From contig VFHP01000023.1 of assembly GCA_009391535.1 (NCBI GenBank), positions 75,578 to 112,144 of the forward strand: a DNA stretch of 36,567 nt. Direction: 5' to 3'. A program made the translations under genes and the position numbers. The notes beneath the pieces are model-generated. The model searched no databases and was not told the origin of the DNA. It saw nothing but the letters and a program-made list of their open reading frames with translations. Source of the stretch: SAR202 cluster bacterium. Its GTDB lineage: Bacteria; Chloroflexota; Dehalococcoidia; Lucifugimonadales; UBA2985. Positions 8,192-17,274 of the stretch are shown piece after piece (the first letter of the stretch is position 1; the number at the start of each line of letters is the position of its first letter).

Positions 8192-8692
8192 TTATTTTTC
8201 GGATAAACCTTGTATAAAAAGTGCATTAAGAATATCCGAAAGGAAAAATATCAAAATTCCTAGTATTAGTGTAAGGTTTATACCTGTAGACATACCATAA
8301 AGTTTTGTTATAACGTTGCCTTTAACCATGTTTCTGTCCTGAGCATCACTGTTTCTAGCGGATTTCCATCTCCTTCTAGCTATGGTGAACATCCAAGTTG
8401 CTAAGCCTATTTTTGTTGCTAATACAGCTATGTATGTCGGAGTAGTAGATGGATCAGTAATCCTATCAAATAGTAACAGTGTTCCGCTGGCAATAAGTAT
8501 TACTATACAGGTACCAATTATGCTTCTGAATTGTTCTGCTAGTGCTGTTAACAAGGGATTGCCAGATGCCAAAAATTTTTTTTGTTGTGGCTTGAAGACA
8601 AAGATGTAGAAAATACTGCCACCCAGCCATGTTGTGGCTGCTATGGCGTGAGTCCATTGAACGGTGATCATGAATAATTCATTAATAGTCAA
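8192..8692 (-). CDS. CopD-like / DUF-type four-helix integral membrane protein
   Basis: This is a 166-residue protein with about four membrane helices (roughly residues 8-32, 50-75, 84-105 and 135-160). The first helix, VQWTHAIAATTWLGGSIFY, holds the His and WLGG pattern of CopD-family membrane proteins, which bind copper or haem. A metal or haem role is inferred only from that resemblance. The start is a TTG at 8692 (a stop precedes it by two codons); an ATG at 8671 is the alternative and would trim seven residues. Confidence 0.65.
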   Translation of the reverse strand: MTINELFMITVQWTHAIAATTWLGGSIFYIFVFKPQQKKFLASGNPLLTALAEQFRSIIGTCIVILIASGTLLLFDRITDPSTTPTYIAVLATKIGLATWMFTIARRRWKSARNSDAQDRNMVKGNVITKLYGMSTGINLTLILGILIFFLSDILNALFIQGLSEK

Positions 8693-8863
8693 TTTTCAAT
8701 TCTCTACTCACGTTATATGTTATTTGACATTGTTTCCTATCATTAACCAACCGGATCGAAACCAGACCATTTTATATCAAAGTTTTTCTGGGTACCATAC
8801 TATATAAAATGATTGTAAAATGTAGATTATTGGATAGTTCTGTTTAGGTGGTAAGGAGTAGCG

Positions 8864-9994
8864 ATGAAGATAACGGATATACAAGTAAATTTGTTAAAAC
8901 CTCCAGATGACACACATTTGACAAGTTTGGGTGGTGGTTCAGGTAATTTGTTATACCAGATACATACCGACGAGGGTATAACTGGCGTATCAGAAGGTAG
9001 TAGGGGCTTACATTTTTCTTTACATAAGGCGTATATAAATGCCGTTATTAAGCCTGTTTTGATTGGATTAGATCCATGTCAGCCCAAGAGGATATGGGAG
9101 ATATTATCTCTAGGTGAGGGTCAGAGGGCCTCTAGGTTTCCTTCGAGAGTAGTAGGGTCTATAGACGTAGCACTCTGGGATATTATGGGTAAGGCAGCGG
9201 GAATGCCTATATACAAGTTATTAGGTGGATCTGCTAGAACTGAGATACCATTGTATTGGAGCAGGGGGAATGGATGGACGAAAACGCCTGAAGAGATGCT
9301 CAGTGAAATTCAAGAAGGATATGACAAGGGATTTAGGGCTTTCAAAGTTCGTATGGATTGGCGGGAATATCGACAGGATGCGGATCCCAAAAAAGATTTT
9401 GCTATATTTAAAAAATGCAGAGAGTGGTTGCCGGATGATTGCGCCTTGAGCTTTGATGCTAACAGAGGTTACTCTGTGCCGACGGCAATTGAACAGGGGA
9501 GAAAGTTTGAGGGTTTAGGAATAGCCCATTTTGAGGAGCCTTTGGCACCGGAAGACCTCAACGGACTTAGACAGGTTGTAGACGCTTTGGATTGTGCTGT
9601 TTCGTCTGGAGAAGGAGAAAGCTCTTCATGGAAGTTTAGAGATTTAATTCAAATTGGCAACCCAGATATACTGCAACCAGATGTGTTAGCGGTCGGTGGG
9701 TTGTCAGAAATGATAAGGGTTTTTGAACTGGCGGCAGTTCATCATAAAATTCTTATGCCTCATAGTCCTAATGTCGGATTTAACTCTATGGCTAGTTTAC
9801 ACATTTACTCTACCGTGACCAATGCCGTTAGACCGCATGAGTATTCCGAAGAATTTACTGGCCCACAGGAACAAGTGCAAAAGCTTTTTAAGGAACCGGT
9901 AGAAATAGAAAATGGTGTAATCAAACTACCTGATAGACCGGGCTTGGGGCTTGAATTAGATTACGAATATCTTGAAACTAGAATAGAACAATAA
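8864..9994 (+). CDS. Mandelate racemase/muconate lactonizing enzyme family protein (enolase superfamily)
   Basis: This 376-residue enzyme has the N-terminal capping domain (about 1-125) and the TIM barrel of the enolase superfamily. Mg ligands appear as Asp198 (FDANRG), Glu224 (HFEEP) and Glu250 (SSGEG). Lys161 and Arg163 form a KxR on the second strand, and Asp273 with His300 (MPHSPN) form the His-Asp dyad of the mandelate racemase subgroup. The residues fit an acid-sugar dehydratase or racemase that abstracts a proton alpha to a carboxylate. The substrate is unknown. A GGTGGTAAGGAG ribosome site precedes the ATG. The gene stands alone, 171 bases from its divergent neighbour. Confidence 0.9.
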   Translation: MKITDIQVNLLKPPDDTHLTSLGGGSGNLLYQIHTDEGITGVSEGSRGLHFSLHKAYINAVIKPVLIGLDPCQPKRIWEILSLGEGQRASRFPSRVVGSIDVALWDIMGKAAGMPIYKLLGGSARTEIPLYWSRGNGWTKTPEEMLSEIQEGYDKGFRAFKVRMDWREYRQDADPKKDFAIFKKCREWLPDDCALSFDANRGYSVPTAIEQGRKFEGLGIAHFEEPLAPEDLNGLRQVVDALDCAVSSGEGESSSWKFRDLIQIGNPDILQPDVLAVGGLSEMIRVFELAAVHHKILMPHSPNVGFNSMASLHIYSTVTNAVRPHEYSEEFTGPQEQVQKLFKEPVEIENGVIKLPDRPGLGLELDYEYLETRIEQ

Positions 9995-10020
9995 TTCAGT
10001 AGTGTTAATACTTTATTTAT

Positions 10021-10049
10021 TTGACTGAGACAGGTTCATATGATATAGT
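10021..10049 (+). promoter_or_regulatory. Sigma-70-like promoter of the infC-rpmI-rplT operon
   Basis: TTGACT (10021-10026) and TATAGT (10044-10049) are separated by exactly 17 bases, each matching consensus at five of six positions. Transcription would start near 10056, giving a leader of about 44 bases. That leader has a small CATTA/TAATG hairpin (10054-10067) and AGGGG ahead of the infC AUA start. Confidence 0.7.
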
Positions 10050-10099
10050 CGGACATTACCCGTAATGCCTGAACATTTGTAATATTGTAGGGGAAGCAT

Positions 10100-10660
10100 A
10101 TACCAAAAGAATATAGAATAAATCAACGTATCAGAGTTCCTGAGGTCTTAGTTATAGACGACCTCGGGGAGCAACTCGGGACTCTTTCTATAGCGGATGC
10201 AATTCAATTGGCTAGAGACAAGGGATTGGATTTGGTGGAAGTTGCACCCGCAGCACAACCACCCGTGTGTAGATTGTTGGATTACGGTAAGTTTAGGTAT
10301 ATACAAAATAAGAAAGAAAAAGAAGGACGAAAAAACCAAAAAGTTAATCTTCTGAGAGAAGTGCGATTTAGACCAGGGATCGGTGGACATGATTTAGAGG
10401 CCAAAACACGTATGGTAAGAAAATTACTTGGTGAAGGGTCGAAAGTAAAGCTCACAGTTATGTTCAGAGGCAGAGAAATAACTCACCAAAGTCTAGGAGT
10501 CGAATTACTCCGCAAGGCAGCTGAGACCTTTAAGGAAGAAGCTAAGTTGGAAAAAGCACCCAGCATGGAAGGCCGGAGACTTAGCATAGTGATCGCTCCT
10601 CTTGGTCAAAAGTCCAAAGGTGATAACGAGAGAGAAGTGGAGACAGTCACGAATGCCTAA
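10100..10660 (+). CDS. infC: Translation initiation factor IF-3, apparent AUA start codon
   Basis: IF-3 binds the 30S subunit, keeps 50S off and proofreads the start codon. The 186-residue protein has the complete N-domain, beginning [20 protein letters not shown], the linker, and the C-domain. No ATG, GTG or TTG exists in frame between the upstream TAG stop (10088-10090) and a TTG at 10208. Starting at that TTG would delete 36 conserved N-terminal residues. The ATA at 10100 is six bases after AGGGG (10089-10093) and gives the expected N-terminus. Rare AUU/AUC/AUA starts on infC are known from other bacteria and allow IF-3 to repress its own translation, so the same control is inferred here. 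The gene overlaps rpmI by 8 bases. Confidence 0.9.
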   Translation: MPKEYRINQRIRVPEVLVIDDLGEQLGTLSIADAIQLARDKGLDLVEVAPAAQPPVCRLLDYGKFRYIQNKKEKEGRKNQKVNLLREVRFRPGIGGHDLEAKTRMVRKLLGEGSKVKLTVMFRGREITHQSLGVELLRKAAETFKEEAKLEKAPSMEGRRLSIVIAPLGQKSKGDNEREVETVTNA

Positions 10661-10850
10661 ATTAAAGACTCATAAAGGGGCCAAATCCAGATTTCATGTT
10701 ACTGGATCTGGCAAGATATTAAGGATGAAGGGACATAGGAGCCATTTAAGGCGTAAGAAACCTATGAGAGTTCACCGTCTTTTTCACCAGAAACATGAAA
10801 TTAGTCCAGCAGATGTCAAAAGAATTCACAAGCTTTTGCCTTACGTATAG
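10653..10850 (+). CDS. rpmI: 50S ribosomal protein bL35
   Basis: This 65-residue, strongly basic protein starts [20 protein letters not shown], the family hallmark, and ends in HKLLPYV. It is a late-assembling protein of the large subunit. The ATG at 10653 overlaps the end of infC by 8 bases, implying translational coupling. An open frame reaches further upstream (10602) but that would add a non-conserved extension inside infC. rplT follows after 15 bases. Confidence 0.97.
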   Translation: MPKLKTHKGAKSRFHVTGSGKILRMKGHRSHLRRKKPMRVHRLFHQKHEISPADVKRIHKLLPYV

Positions 10851-10865
10851 ATTTGGAGTTTTCAA

Positions 10866-11234
10866 GTGTCAAGAATTAAACGGGGCGTAACTGCTCGACA
10901 CAGACATAAGAGGCTTCTTCAGATGACGAAAGGTCATCGAGGAGGCAGGCACAATTTGTATAAGAGAGCCAAAGAGTCATTTCTTAGCGCTTTCAGTCAT
11001 GCATATAGACATAGGAGAGAAAGAAAAGGCGATATGAGGAGGCTCTGGATAACTCGTATCAATGCCGCTGCTAGAGAATGTGGTATGTCCTATAGTGAAT
11101 TCATAAGTGGTCTAAGTAAAGCCAGTGTCTCAGTAGACCGTAAGATATTAGCTGATATTGCAGTACGAGACTCCGGGACCTTTGCCAATTTGGTTAACAT
11201 TGCCAAAGAAGGCACTACTGTTGCTAGCGCTTAG
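10866..11234 (+). CDS. rplT: 50S ribosomal protein bL20
   Basis: This 122-residue basic protein starts [15 protein letters not shown] and contains [16 protein letters not shown] and [21 protein letters not shown], all diagnostic of bL20. It binds 23S rRNA early in assembly and, in other bacteria, represses its own operon. The start is a GTG at 10866 with GGAG (10855-10858) seven bases upstream. It ends the infC operon; the next 176 bases have no gene and only a weak CCCAAC/GTTGGG pairing that could be a terminator. Confidence 0.97.
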   Translation: MSRIKRGVTARHRHKRLLQMTKGHRGGRHNLYKRAKESFLSAFSHAYRHRRERKGDMRRLWITRINAAARECGMSYSEFISGLSKASVSVDRKILADIAVRDSGTFANLVNIAKEGTTVASA

Positions 11235-11410
11235 TTCCGGACCCAACTCCAAGCATATTGCTTTATAGATCACGCGTTGGGGTGTCTTGAGACTTGTCTT
11301 GGTTGACTTCTTCTGTTCTAGTCGTTGTATTAGTGTTTGAGTAGCACAAAAGGTATGCGTCGCATCGTGCCAGTGTAGGTCGTTTATTGTAAGTTTTGGC
11401 AGGTGACATA

Positions 11411-12607
11411 TTGCTGTTCTTCAGATCAAAAGCAAGATCAATAATTTTCTTGATATTGTCGCTCGTGATAATGACGGGTAAGGGTTCACTTTATTTAACT
11501 CCCATAGAAGAAGTATCTGCTCCTTATCTATTTTCTTTATCGGACTGGGAAATCCGAAACATATTCAGTAAGTGGTTATATGAGGTTAAGGTCAAATATA
11601 ATGATACTGATATCTTTGTAAATTCTGATCATTTTGTATATGAACATCTCGAGGCCTTAAATACTGAACAAAACAACATTAATAATTCCGTGGGTTATGA
11701 ATCGGGGTCAAATATATTACATAACAAAGATATTCAATTTATACGAGAATCGTTAGAGGGCATTATTGAAGGAAAAGTATCTGAAGTATTAGATGAGGAA
11801 AATATCGGCTACTTCCAGCCCTTGAACCGAATCAAGATTCGTTTCCCACCGGTTGACATTACGATACAAGAACCCCCCAAATTGTTAGTCGTTTCTCCTA
11901 GAGATCGAATAGATCTTATTGAAACAGTTTTACTGAAAACGGATGTGACTGTGGATGAGATGGAGGAATTAGAGGACGTCATTACCAAGCAATTCGACCT
12001 GTCTGCTTTAATATTAAATTTAGGTGGTATAGCTACTTATCCGTCTATATTACCCCCAGACAAATCATTGGAATCCTTTTTGATTGTTACAGCACACGAA
12101 TGGTTGCATCACTATCTATTTTTTAAGCCTTTAGGCAGAGAATATTGGACAGATTCCACTATGACCTCTATAAATGAAACCGTAGCCAGTATGTTCGGAG
12201 AAGAGATAGGCCTTAAAGCTTATAGGAAATTCCCGGAACGAGTTCATCCGGTTTTAGAAGAAAATTCTTCAGCTATGTCCCATGATTTTGACTTCAGAAA
12301 AGAGTTGCGTGAAACGAGGATAAAAGTTGATGATATGTTAAATCAAGGGCAAGTAGAACTTGCGGAATTATATATGGATGAGAGGCAAATATTTATGGAC
12401 GACAATGGATATTATATTCGTAAACTTAATCAAGCTTATTTTGCTTTCAATGGTACTTATGCTGATCATCCTGCTTCTGTCAGCCCCATTGCTTCTCAAC
12501 TGGATCAGATAAGGAATGCTAGTGATTCGTTGTCTGATTTTATCGACAAAGTAAGTCAAATTTCAACTCATGTGGAATTCTTGGATCTAGTTGATAGGCA
12601 CGAATAA
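11411..12607 (+). CDS. Putative membrane-anchored HExxH zinc metallopeptidase
   Basis: This 398-residue protein has an N-terminal hydrophobic segment (about 10-28, IIFLILSLVIMTG) that should act as a membrane anchor or signal. The remainder would be extracytoplasmic. AHEWLHHYLFF puts a zinc-binding HExxH at His229-Glu230-His233. INETVASMFGEE, 22 residues further, offers Glu256 as a third ligand in the manner of gluzincin peptidases. A zinc peptidase is therefore likely, but I do not recognise the family. The TTG at 11411 was chosen because AGGTGA (11401-11406) sits just upstream; a TTG at 11396 is the alternative. The two genes downstream encode FG-GAP lipoproteins, so it may belong to a cell-surface set. 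Confidence 0.7.
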   Translation: MLFFRSKARSIIFLILSLVIMTGKGSLYLTPIEEVSAPYLFSLSDWEIRNIFSKWLYEVKVKYNDTDIFVNSDHFVYEHLEALNTEQNNINNSVGYESGSNILHNKDIQFIRESLEGIIEGKVSEVLDEENIGYFQPLNRIKIRFPPVDITIQEPPKLLVVSPRDRIDLIETVLLKTDVTVDEMEELEDVITKQFDLSALILNLGGIATYPSILPPDKSLESFLIVTAHEWLHHYLFFKPLGREYWTDSTMTSINETVASMFGEEIGLKAYRKFPERVHPVLEENSSAMSHDFDFRKELRETRIKVDDMLNQGQVELAELYMDERQIFMDDNGYYIRKLNQAYFAFNGTYADHPASVSPIASQLDQIRNASDSLSDFIDKVSQISTHVEFLDLVDRHE

Positions 12608-12678
12608 GTTCAGATGTCTAGATCATTTTCCTTATAGATGGTCATGGAAGGCATTTTCAATTAAAGTGTTGATTAATT

Positions 12679-14577
12679 ATGATTAAACTTAGACGTTTTA
12701 TAATGTTTATTTTATCGAGTTCTCTGATATTTGTGTCGTATGGTTGTTTTTCAGATAATCAAGAAACTGATACTATTCAGGTAGAAATCGAAATACCAGT
12801 TGGTATTCCGTTTCATTTAGAAAGACTCTTAAAATCCTCAGATGTTCTTGGCAATTGGTACATCAGTTCTGCTCCTGAAAGTTCCATTTTTTATAACCAA
12901 GAAATTCTCTTAGAACAGCCAGTCGTGGTTCCTGACGTTCCTGGAATATATCAGGTTTCGTTAAAACAGAACGTGAACGATGGAAATAGTTTAATTCATC
13001 AGGCATATATCGGAGCTACAGTTTGGTTTGATGAGGTTGCCAAGTATGCGGGTGTTTTGGGAGGGCCAGAACAAGATTTTAAACAAGGATTTGGACCAGG
13101 AACTGCTTGGGCTGACTATGATAATGATGGTGATATTGACTTATACGTTGGTTCGAAGAAACAAAATATTCTTTATAAAAATCATGGAGACGGAACTTTT
13201 TCTGACGTCACCCGAAAAGCTGGAGTAGATGGTGAATGCAACACCTATGGTGTGGCGTGGGGTGACTATGATAATGATCACGACTTCGATCTTTACGTGG
13301 TTTGCCATAGTGATGACCAGTGGTCTTCTATCGATCACAAGGCCTATGAATCGAATTTTTTGTACAGGAATGACGGTGACGGCACATTCTCTGATGTTAC
13401 GGTCGAAGCTGGTGTAGGGTATATTGCACATGGAGCGAGTGCGACTTGGGTGGATTATGACTCTGATGGTCAGTTGGATTTATATGTGGCAAATTACGGC
13501 ATATATGGTGATGATAGACAGGGTTGGGGAGATCCCAACGTCTTGTACAAAAATAGAGGCGATGGGACGTTTGTGAATGTTGCTAGTGAAGTAGGGATAG
13601 CCGGAGAACAAGGGCTGCTTACCTATAGATGGGCCGGAGGAAAATTAGTTCAGTCAGGTATGACGTTTTCTTCATTGTGGTTTGATTATGACAACGATGG
13701 AGATCAAGATATTTTAGAATGTAATGACCAAGGCGTTAGCCCGTTGTATCAAAATGACGGCACAGGCTTGTTCGAAGATGTGACCAAGGAAGCCGGGCTT
13801 TTTGTTTTAGGGGAGTGTATGGGTATAGATTCAGGGGATTATAACAATGATGGTTGGTTGGACGTATATTGGACCAATTACAATGACAATTATCTCTGGA
13901 ACAATAATAGAGATGGCACTTTTACTGAAGTGGCATATGACTTAGGGGTAGGAGACCATAATATTGGTTGGGCTACCGGTTTTATAGATTATAACAACGA
14001 TGGATTTTTGGATATTTATGTTACTAACGGACTTGTAGGTGGATCTGTAGAAGACGGAGCATCTACTGGTAAATCCGTAAATGAACCCAACGTTTTGTAT
14101 GAAAATGACGGGAATGGTGGTTTTACTGATGTAACCAGATTATCAGGTATAGGTGACGAGTTCGTAGGTAGAGGTACTGGAATAGGAGATTTCAATGGAG
14201 ATGGATCTATAGATATATATGTGGTTAACAACAACAACAAAAACCGTTTGTATAAGAATACCATTGGTCAGTCAAATAATTGGATAATAATAAATTTGGT
14301 GGGTAGTGAGAGCAACAGTAAGGGAATAGGGTCACGTATAACAATATCAAGGCCTGGCGTAGAGGAAACATATAAACAAGTTTTCGAGATAAAGGGCGGT
14401 ACTGGATATCTAGGAGGCAATGGAACTCAACTTATTTGTGGTTTAGGCCAATCTGATTTTATAACATCCATTAAAATTGACTGGCCAAGTGGTATTGTTC
14501 AGACGATTGTTGATATTGATGTGAACCAAACGATATCAATTATGGAGAGTGGTTCATATATTTCATCAAACCAATAA
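12679..14577 (+). CDS. FG-GAP/VCBS repeat lipoprotein with C-terminal ASPIC/UnbV domain
   Basis: This 632-residue exported protein has a hydrophobic leader ending in VSYGC, a somewhat irregular lipobox, with Cys23 as probable lipid attachment point. Residues about 125-520 form a series of beta-propeller blades, each with a calcium-binding loop such as DYDNDGDIDLYV, followed by LYKNxGDGTF. This is the FG-GAP/VCBS (CRTAC-like) repeat. Residues about 535-625 are an ASPIC/UnbV domain (KGIGSRITI, KGGTGYLGGN, IDWPSGIVQTI). Such proteins sit on the cell surface and are thought to bind ligands or other surface proteins; no enzymatic role is known. It pairs with a paralogue 40 bases downstream. Confidence 0.88.
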   Translation: MIKLRRFIMFILSSSLIFVSYGCFSDNQETDTIQVEIEIPVGIPFHLERLLKSSDVLGNWYISSAPESSIFYNQEILLEQPVVVPDVPGIYQVSLKQNVNDGNSLIHQAYIGATVWFDEVAKYAGVLGGPEQDFKQGFGPGTAWADYDNDGDIDLYVGSKKQNILYKNHGDGTFSDVTRKAGVDGECNTYGVAWGDYDNDHDFDLYVVCHSDDQWSSIDHKAYESNFLYRNDGDGTFSDVTVEAGVGYIAHGASATWVDYDSDGQLDLYVANYGIYGDDRQGWGDPNVLYKNRGDGTFVNVASEVGIAGEQGLLTYRWAGGKLVQSGMTFSSLWFDYDNDGDQDILECNDQGVSPLYQNDGTGLFEDVTKEAGLFVLGECMGIDSGDYNNDGWLDVYWTNYNDNYLWNNNRDGTFTEVAYDLGVGDHNIGWATGFIDYNNDGFLDIYVTNGLVGGSVEDGASTGKSVNEPNVLYENDGNGGFTDVTRLSGIGDEFVGRGTGIGDFNGDGSIDIYVVNNNNKNRLYKNTIGQSNNWIIINLVGSESNSKGIGSRITISRPGVEETYKQVFEIKGGTGYLGGNGTQLICGLGQSDFITSIKIDWPSGIVQTIVDIDVNQTISIMESGSYISSNQ

Positions 14578-14617
14578 TATTATTTACTTTTCGTAGTTAT
14601 ATCTGAGAGAACAAAAT

Positions 14618-16648
14618 ATGATTAAGATTTCATATGTTAGATCCTTATTGGCAGCCCACATTTTAATTTGTCTACTTATCTTATCTGGATGTGATAATAG
14701 AGATATTTTTGATGTTAAGTATGATGATATTAAATCAGATCAGATTCTATGTGACCCGCCTGGTCAACCCCATAACATACCGTCAAATATTTATGTGAAC
14801 CCAAAGAACCTGTTGGATACATCTTGGCTAATGGATCGTAGATATGATCAAATTGGTGACTCATCCAGTTTTAGCGTATTTTGTGCATTTTATTTTACAA
14901 ATGTTTTGGAGCGCACAGGGATAGATTTCAAGCATCGGATAGTAGACGATGCGGGGAAGACATACAAACCGGTTCATTACGACCATGGTAACGGTCTAGC
15001 AGTTGCTGATGTAGATTCTGATGGTTTACATGATATCTATTTTGTGAATCAAATCGGAGCGAATCAGCTTTGGAGAAATTTGGGAAACGGTCAATTTGAA
15101 GATATCACTTACTATGCTGGAGTTGCTATGGATGACAGGGTAAGTGTGGCAGCATCTTTTGCAGATATAAACAATGATGGGTTCCCAGATCTCTATGTAA
15201 CGAGTACACGGTTCGGTAATATATTGTTCCAAAATGACGGTTCAGGAAAGTTCAACGACATTACACAACAGTCTGGGCTCGGATATCAAGGACATTCTTC
15301 AGCGTCGGTTTTCTTTGATTATAATAACGACGGTCTTCTGGATCTTTTTCTGACTAATGTTGGTCAATACACTACGGATGAAGAAATATATATCGAGATA
15401 TCAGAAGGACTAAAAGATTATGAAAGTGGCAAGTATCATTTTTACTCTGGTTTTCCAGACGCTTTTACTGGCCATACAAAACCAGAAAGAACGGAGCACA
15501 ACAAGTTGTTCAAAAATCTTGGGGATGGTGTTTTCCTAGATGTTACTCAAAAGTCCGGTTTAGTGGACCATACTTGGTCTGGAGATGCGACTATTTTAGA
15601 CGTTGATCAAGATGGTTGGTTGGATTTGTATGTTTTGAATATGCAGGGCAACGACAAATACTATCGCAATATTGCTGGTCTGTATTTTGAAGAGAACCCT
15701 GCAATGTTCGATAAAACCCCTTGGGGATCTATGGGCGTTAAAGTATTTGATTATGATAATGACGGCTCCGCAGATTTATATGTAACGGATATGCACTCGG
15801 ATATGTATGAAAATATAGAACCTTCGAGGGAGAAGTTTAAGTCACGAGTTAAATGGCCAGATCTGTTTTTGATGGATGGGGGTAAGAGTATATTTGGTAA
15901 CGCCTTTTATAGGTATTCTGGACCAGGGGTTTTTGAAGAAAGATCCGATGATTTATCGTTGGAGAATTATTGGCCTTGGGGTCCGAGCATTGGAGACTTA
16001 AACGCTGATGGATATGATGACATATTTGTCACGGCCAGTATGAATTATCCGTTCAGATACGCAGCCAATAGCATTTTTTTGAATGATCAGGGAAAGACGT
16101 TTAGAGACAGCGAATTTATTCTAGGAATAGAACCCAGAATTGGAAGGAATACAGCAACCCCCTGGTTTGTACTAGATTGCTCCGAGTATGATTTTGATCA
16201 TCAGGATTGTGTGAAGGGTAACTTGACAGATCACAACGTAGTTTGGGGAGCGTCTGGTTCTAGATCTTCTGTGGTCTTTGATATAGATTTGGATGGGGAT
16301 TTGGATATAATTGTCAGCGATTTTAATGGTGTTCCAATGGTTTTCACTAGTAATTTGAGTGATGAAACCAAAGTGAATTATCTTAAGGTTGGTTTGACGG
16401 GTATTGATTCCAATACAAATGGAATCGGTTCGACCGTAAAAGTGTATTCTGGAGGGGAAGTATATACGAAATTTATGGATGGAAAATCAGGTTACTTGTC
16501 GCAAAGTATATTACCTCTCTATTTTGGTCTTGGTGAATTTGAGGAAGTTGAAAAAATAGAGATTTTTTGGGCATCTGGAGTTTATCAAACAGTGTCAGGG
16601 CCCCTTGAAACCAATCGTATTATTCAGATTGTTGAACTATCGGACTAG
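14618..16648 (+). CDS. FG-GAP/VCBS repeat lipoprotein with C-terminal ASPIC/UnbV domain (second copy)
   Basis: This is a 676-residue exported lipoprotein with a clear lipobox (LILSGC, Cys25). Blades start near residue 115 (GNGLAVADVDSDGLHDIYFVN) and include several DxDxDG calcium loops (DINNDGFPDLYV, DYDNDGSADLYV, DLDGDLDIIVSD). The ASPIC/UnbV domain fills about 580-672 (NGIGSTVKVYSGG, DGKSGYLSQS, IFWASGVYQTV). It shares architecture with the preceding gene but is divergent and longer, so this is an old duplication rather than a recent one. It probably works with the neighbouring lipoprotein and HExxH protein at the cell envelope; the function is unknown. Confidence 0.88.
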   Translation: MIKISYVRSLLAAHILICLLILSGCDNRDIFDVKYDDIKSDQILCDPPGQPHNIPSNIYVNPKNLLDTSWLMDRRYDQIGDSSSFSVFCAFYFTNVLERTGIDFKHRIVDDAGKTYKPVHYDHGNGLAVADVDSDGLHDIYFVNQIGANQLWRNLGNGQFEDITYYAGVAMDDRVSVAASFADINNDGFPDLYVTSTRFGNILFQNDGSGKFNDITQQSGLGYQGHSSASVFFDYNNDGLLDLFLTNVGQYTTDEEIYIEISEGLKDYESGKYHFYSGFPDAFTGHTKPERTEHNKLFKNLGDGVFLDVTQKSGLVDHTWSGDATILDVDQDGWLDLYVLNMQGNDKYYRNIAGLYFEENPAMFDKTPWGSMGVKVFDYDNDGSADLYVTDMHSDMYENIEPSREKFKSRVKWPDLFLMDGGKSIFGNAFYRYSGPGVFEERSDDLSLENYWPWGPSIGDLNADGYDDIFVTASMNYPFRYAANSIFLNDQGKTFRDSEFILGIEPRIGRNTATPWFVLDCSEYDFDHQDCVKGNLTDHNVVWGASGSRSSVVFDIDLDGDLDIIVSDFNGVPMVFTSNLSDETKVNYLKVGLTGIDSNTNGIGSTVKVYSGGEVYTKFMDGKSGYLSQSILPLYFGLGEFEEVEKIEIFWASGVYQTVSGPLETNRIIQIVELSD

Positions 16649-16780
16649 TCCAATAGTTTGATGTCCCTCTAATTTCTGTCATTACTCCAACAGCTAGTAA
16701 ACGCCCAGATTTTATTGTACGGTTCGGGACCTCTATGATATTATTCTAGTAGTATTTGCTTATGCAGTTGAGGAACATAT

Positions 16781-17272
16781 TTGGCTTCTCCCTTGTTTCA
16801 AAGGACTAGCGTACAAGTTTTCGACGTTTTTAGACGTAGGATATCGAATTCTTGGCTTGCTAAAACATTAGAATCTACATTAGATTTGAGTGACGACGAA
16901 AAATCATTTGCAGTTAGTTTGGTGATAGTTGATGATGAAACCCTTCAGAGGCTAAATTTTGAGTATAGGGGCATAGATGAACCGACAGATGTTCTCTCAT
17001 TTCTGCTTTGGGATGATTGTGATAACACCACAAATATTTCTGGAGAATTCGTATATCCCGCGACAAACTTTAAGAAATATGGGGAAATCTTAATTTCTTA
17101 TCCCAGAGCTATTGATCAAGCTCGTCAGAGAAAGAATACTGTAAAGTCGGAGATCGAGATGTTGATCGTTCATGGAGTTTTGCATCTTATGGGATACGAC
17201 CATGACAGATTTGACAATGAGATAGAAATGTGGTCTCGGCAAGAGGAACTACTTGCCACTTTGAAACTATAG
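16781..17272 (+). CDS. ybeY: Endoribonuclease YbeY (rRNA maturation factor)
   Basis: YbeY is a zinc-dependent endoribonuclease needed for 16S rRNA 3'-end maturation and ribosome quality control. This 163-residue protein has the signature HGVLHLMGYDH with zinc ligands His131, His135 and His141, plus NFEYRGIDEPTDVLSF upstream. The start is a TTG at 16781 supported by GAGGA (16770-16774) six bases before; a nearby ATG at 16762 is out of frame. dnaX starts two bases after the stop codon, so the two are likely translationally coupled. Confidence 0.93.
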   Translation: MASPLFQRTSVQVFDVFRRRISNSWLAKTLESTLDLSDDEKSFAVSLVIVDDETLQRLNFEYRGIDEPTDVLSFLLWDDCDNTTNISGEFVYPATNFKKYGEILISYPRAIDQARQRKNTVKSEIEMLIVHGVLHLMGYDHDRFDNEIEMWSRQEELLATLKL

Positions 17273-17274
17273 GG

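Noticed and set aside
10208..10660. IF-3 starting at the TTG at 10208
   Set aside because: It would remove 36 conserved N-terminal residues that are encoded in frame just upstream; the ATA at 10100 fits better.
12679..16648. Repeated DxDxDG-coding tracts as DNA repeats or a CRISPR-like array
   Set aside because: The repetition is at protein level (FG-GAP blades) with divergent codons and variable spacing. No CRISPR repeat-spacer pattern exists anywhere in the window.
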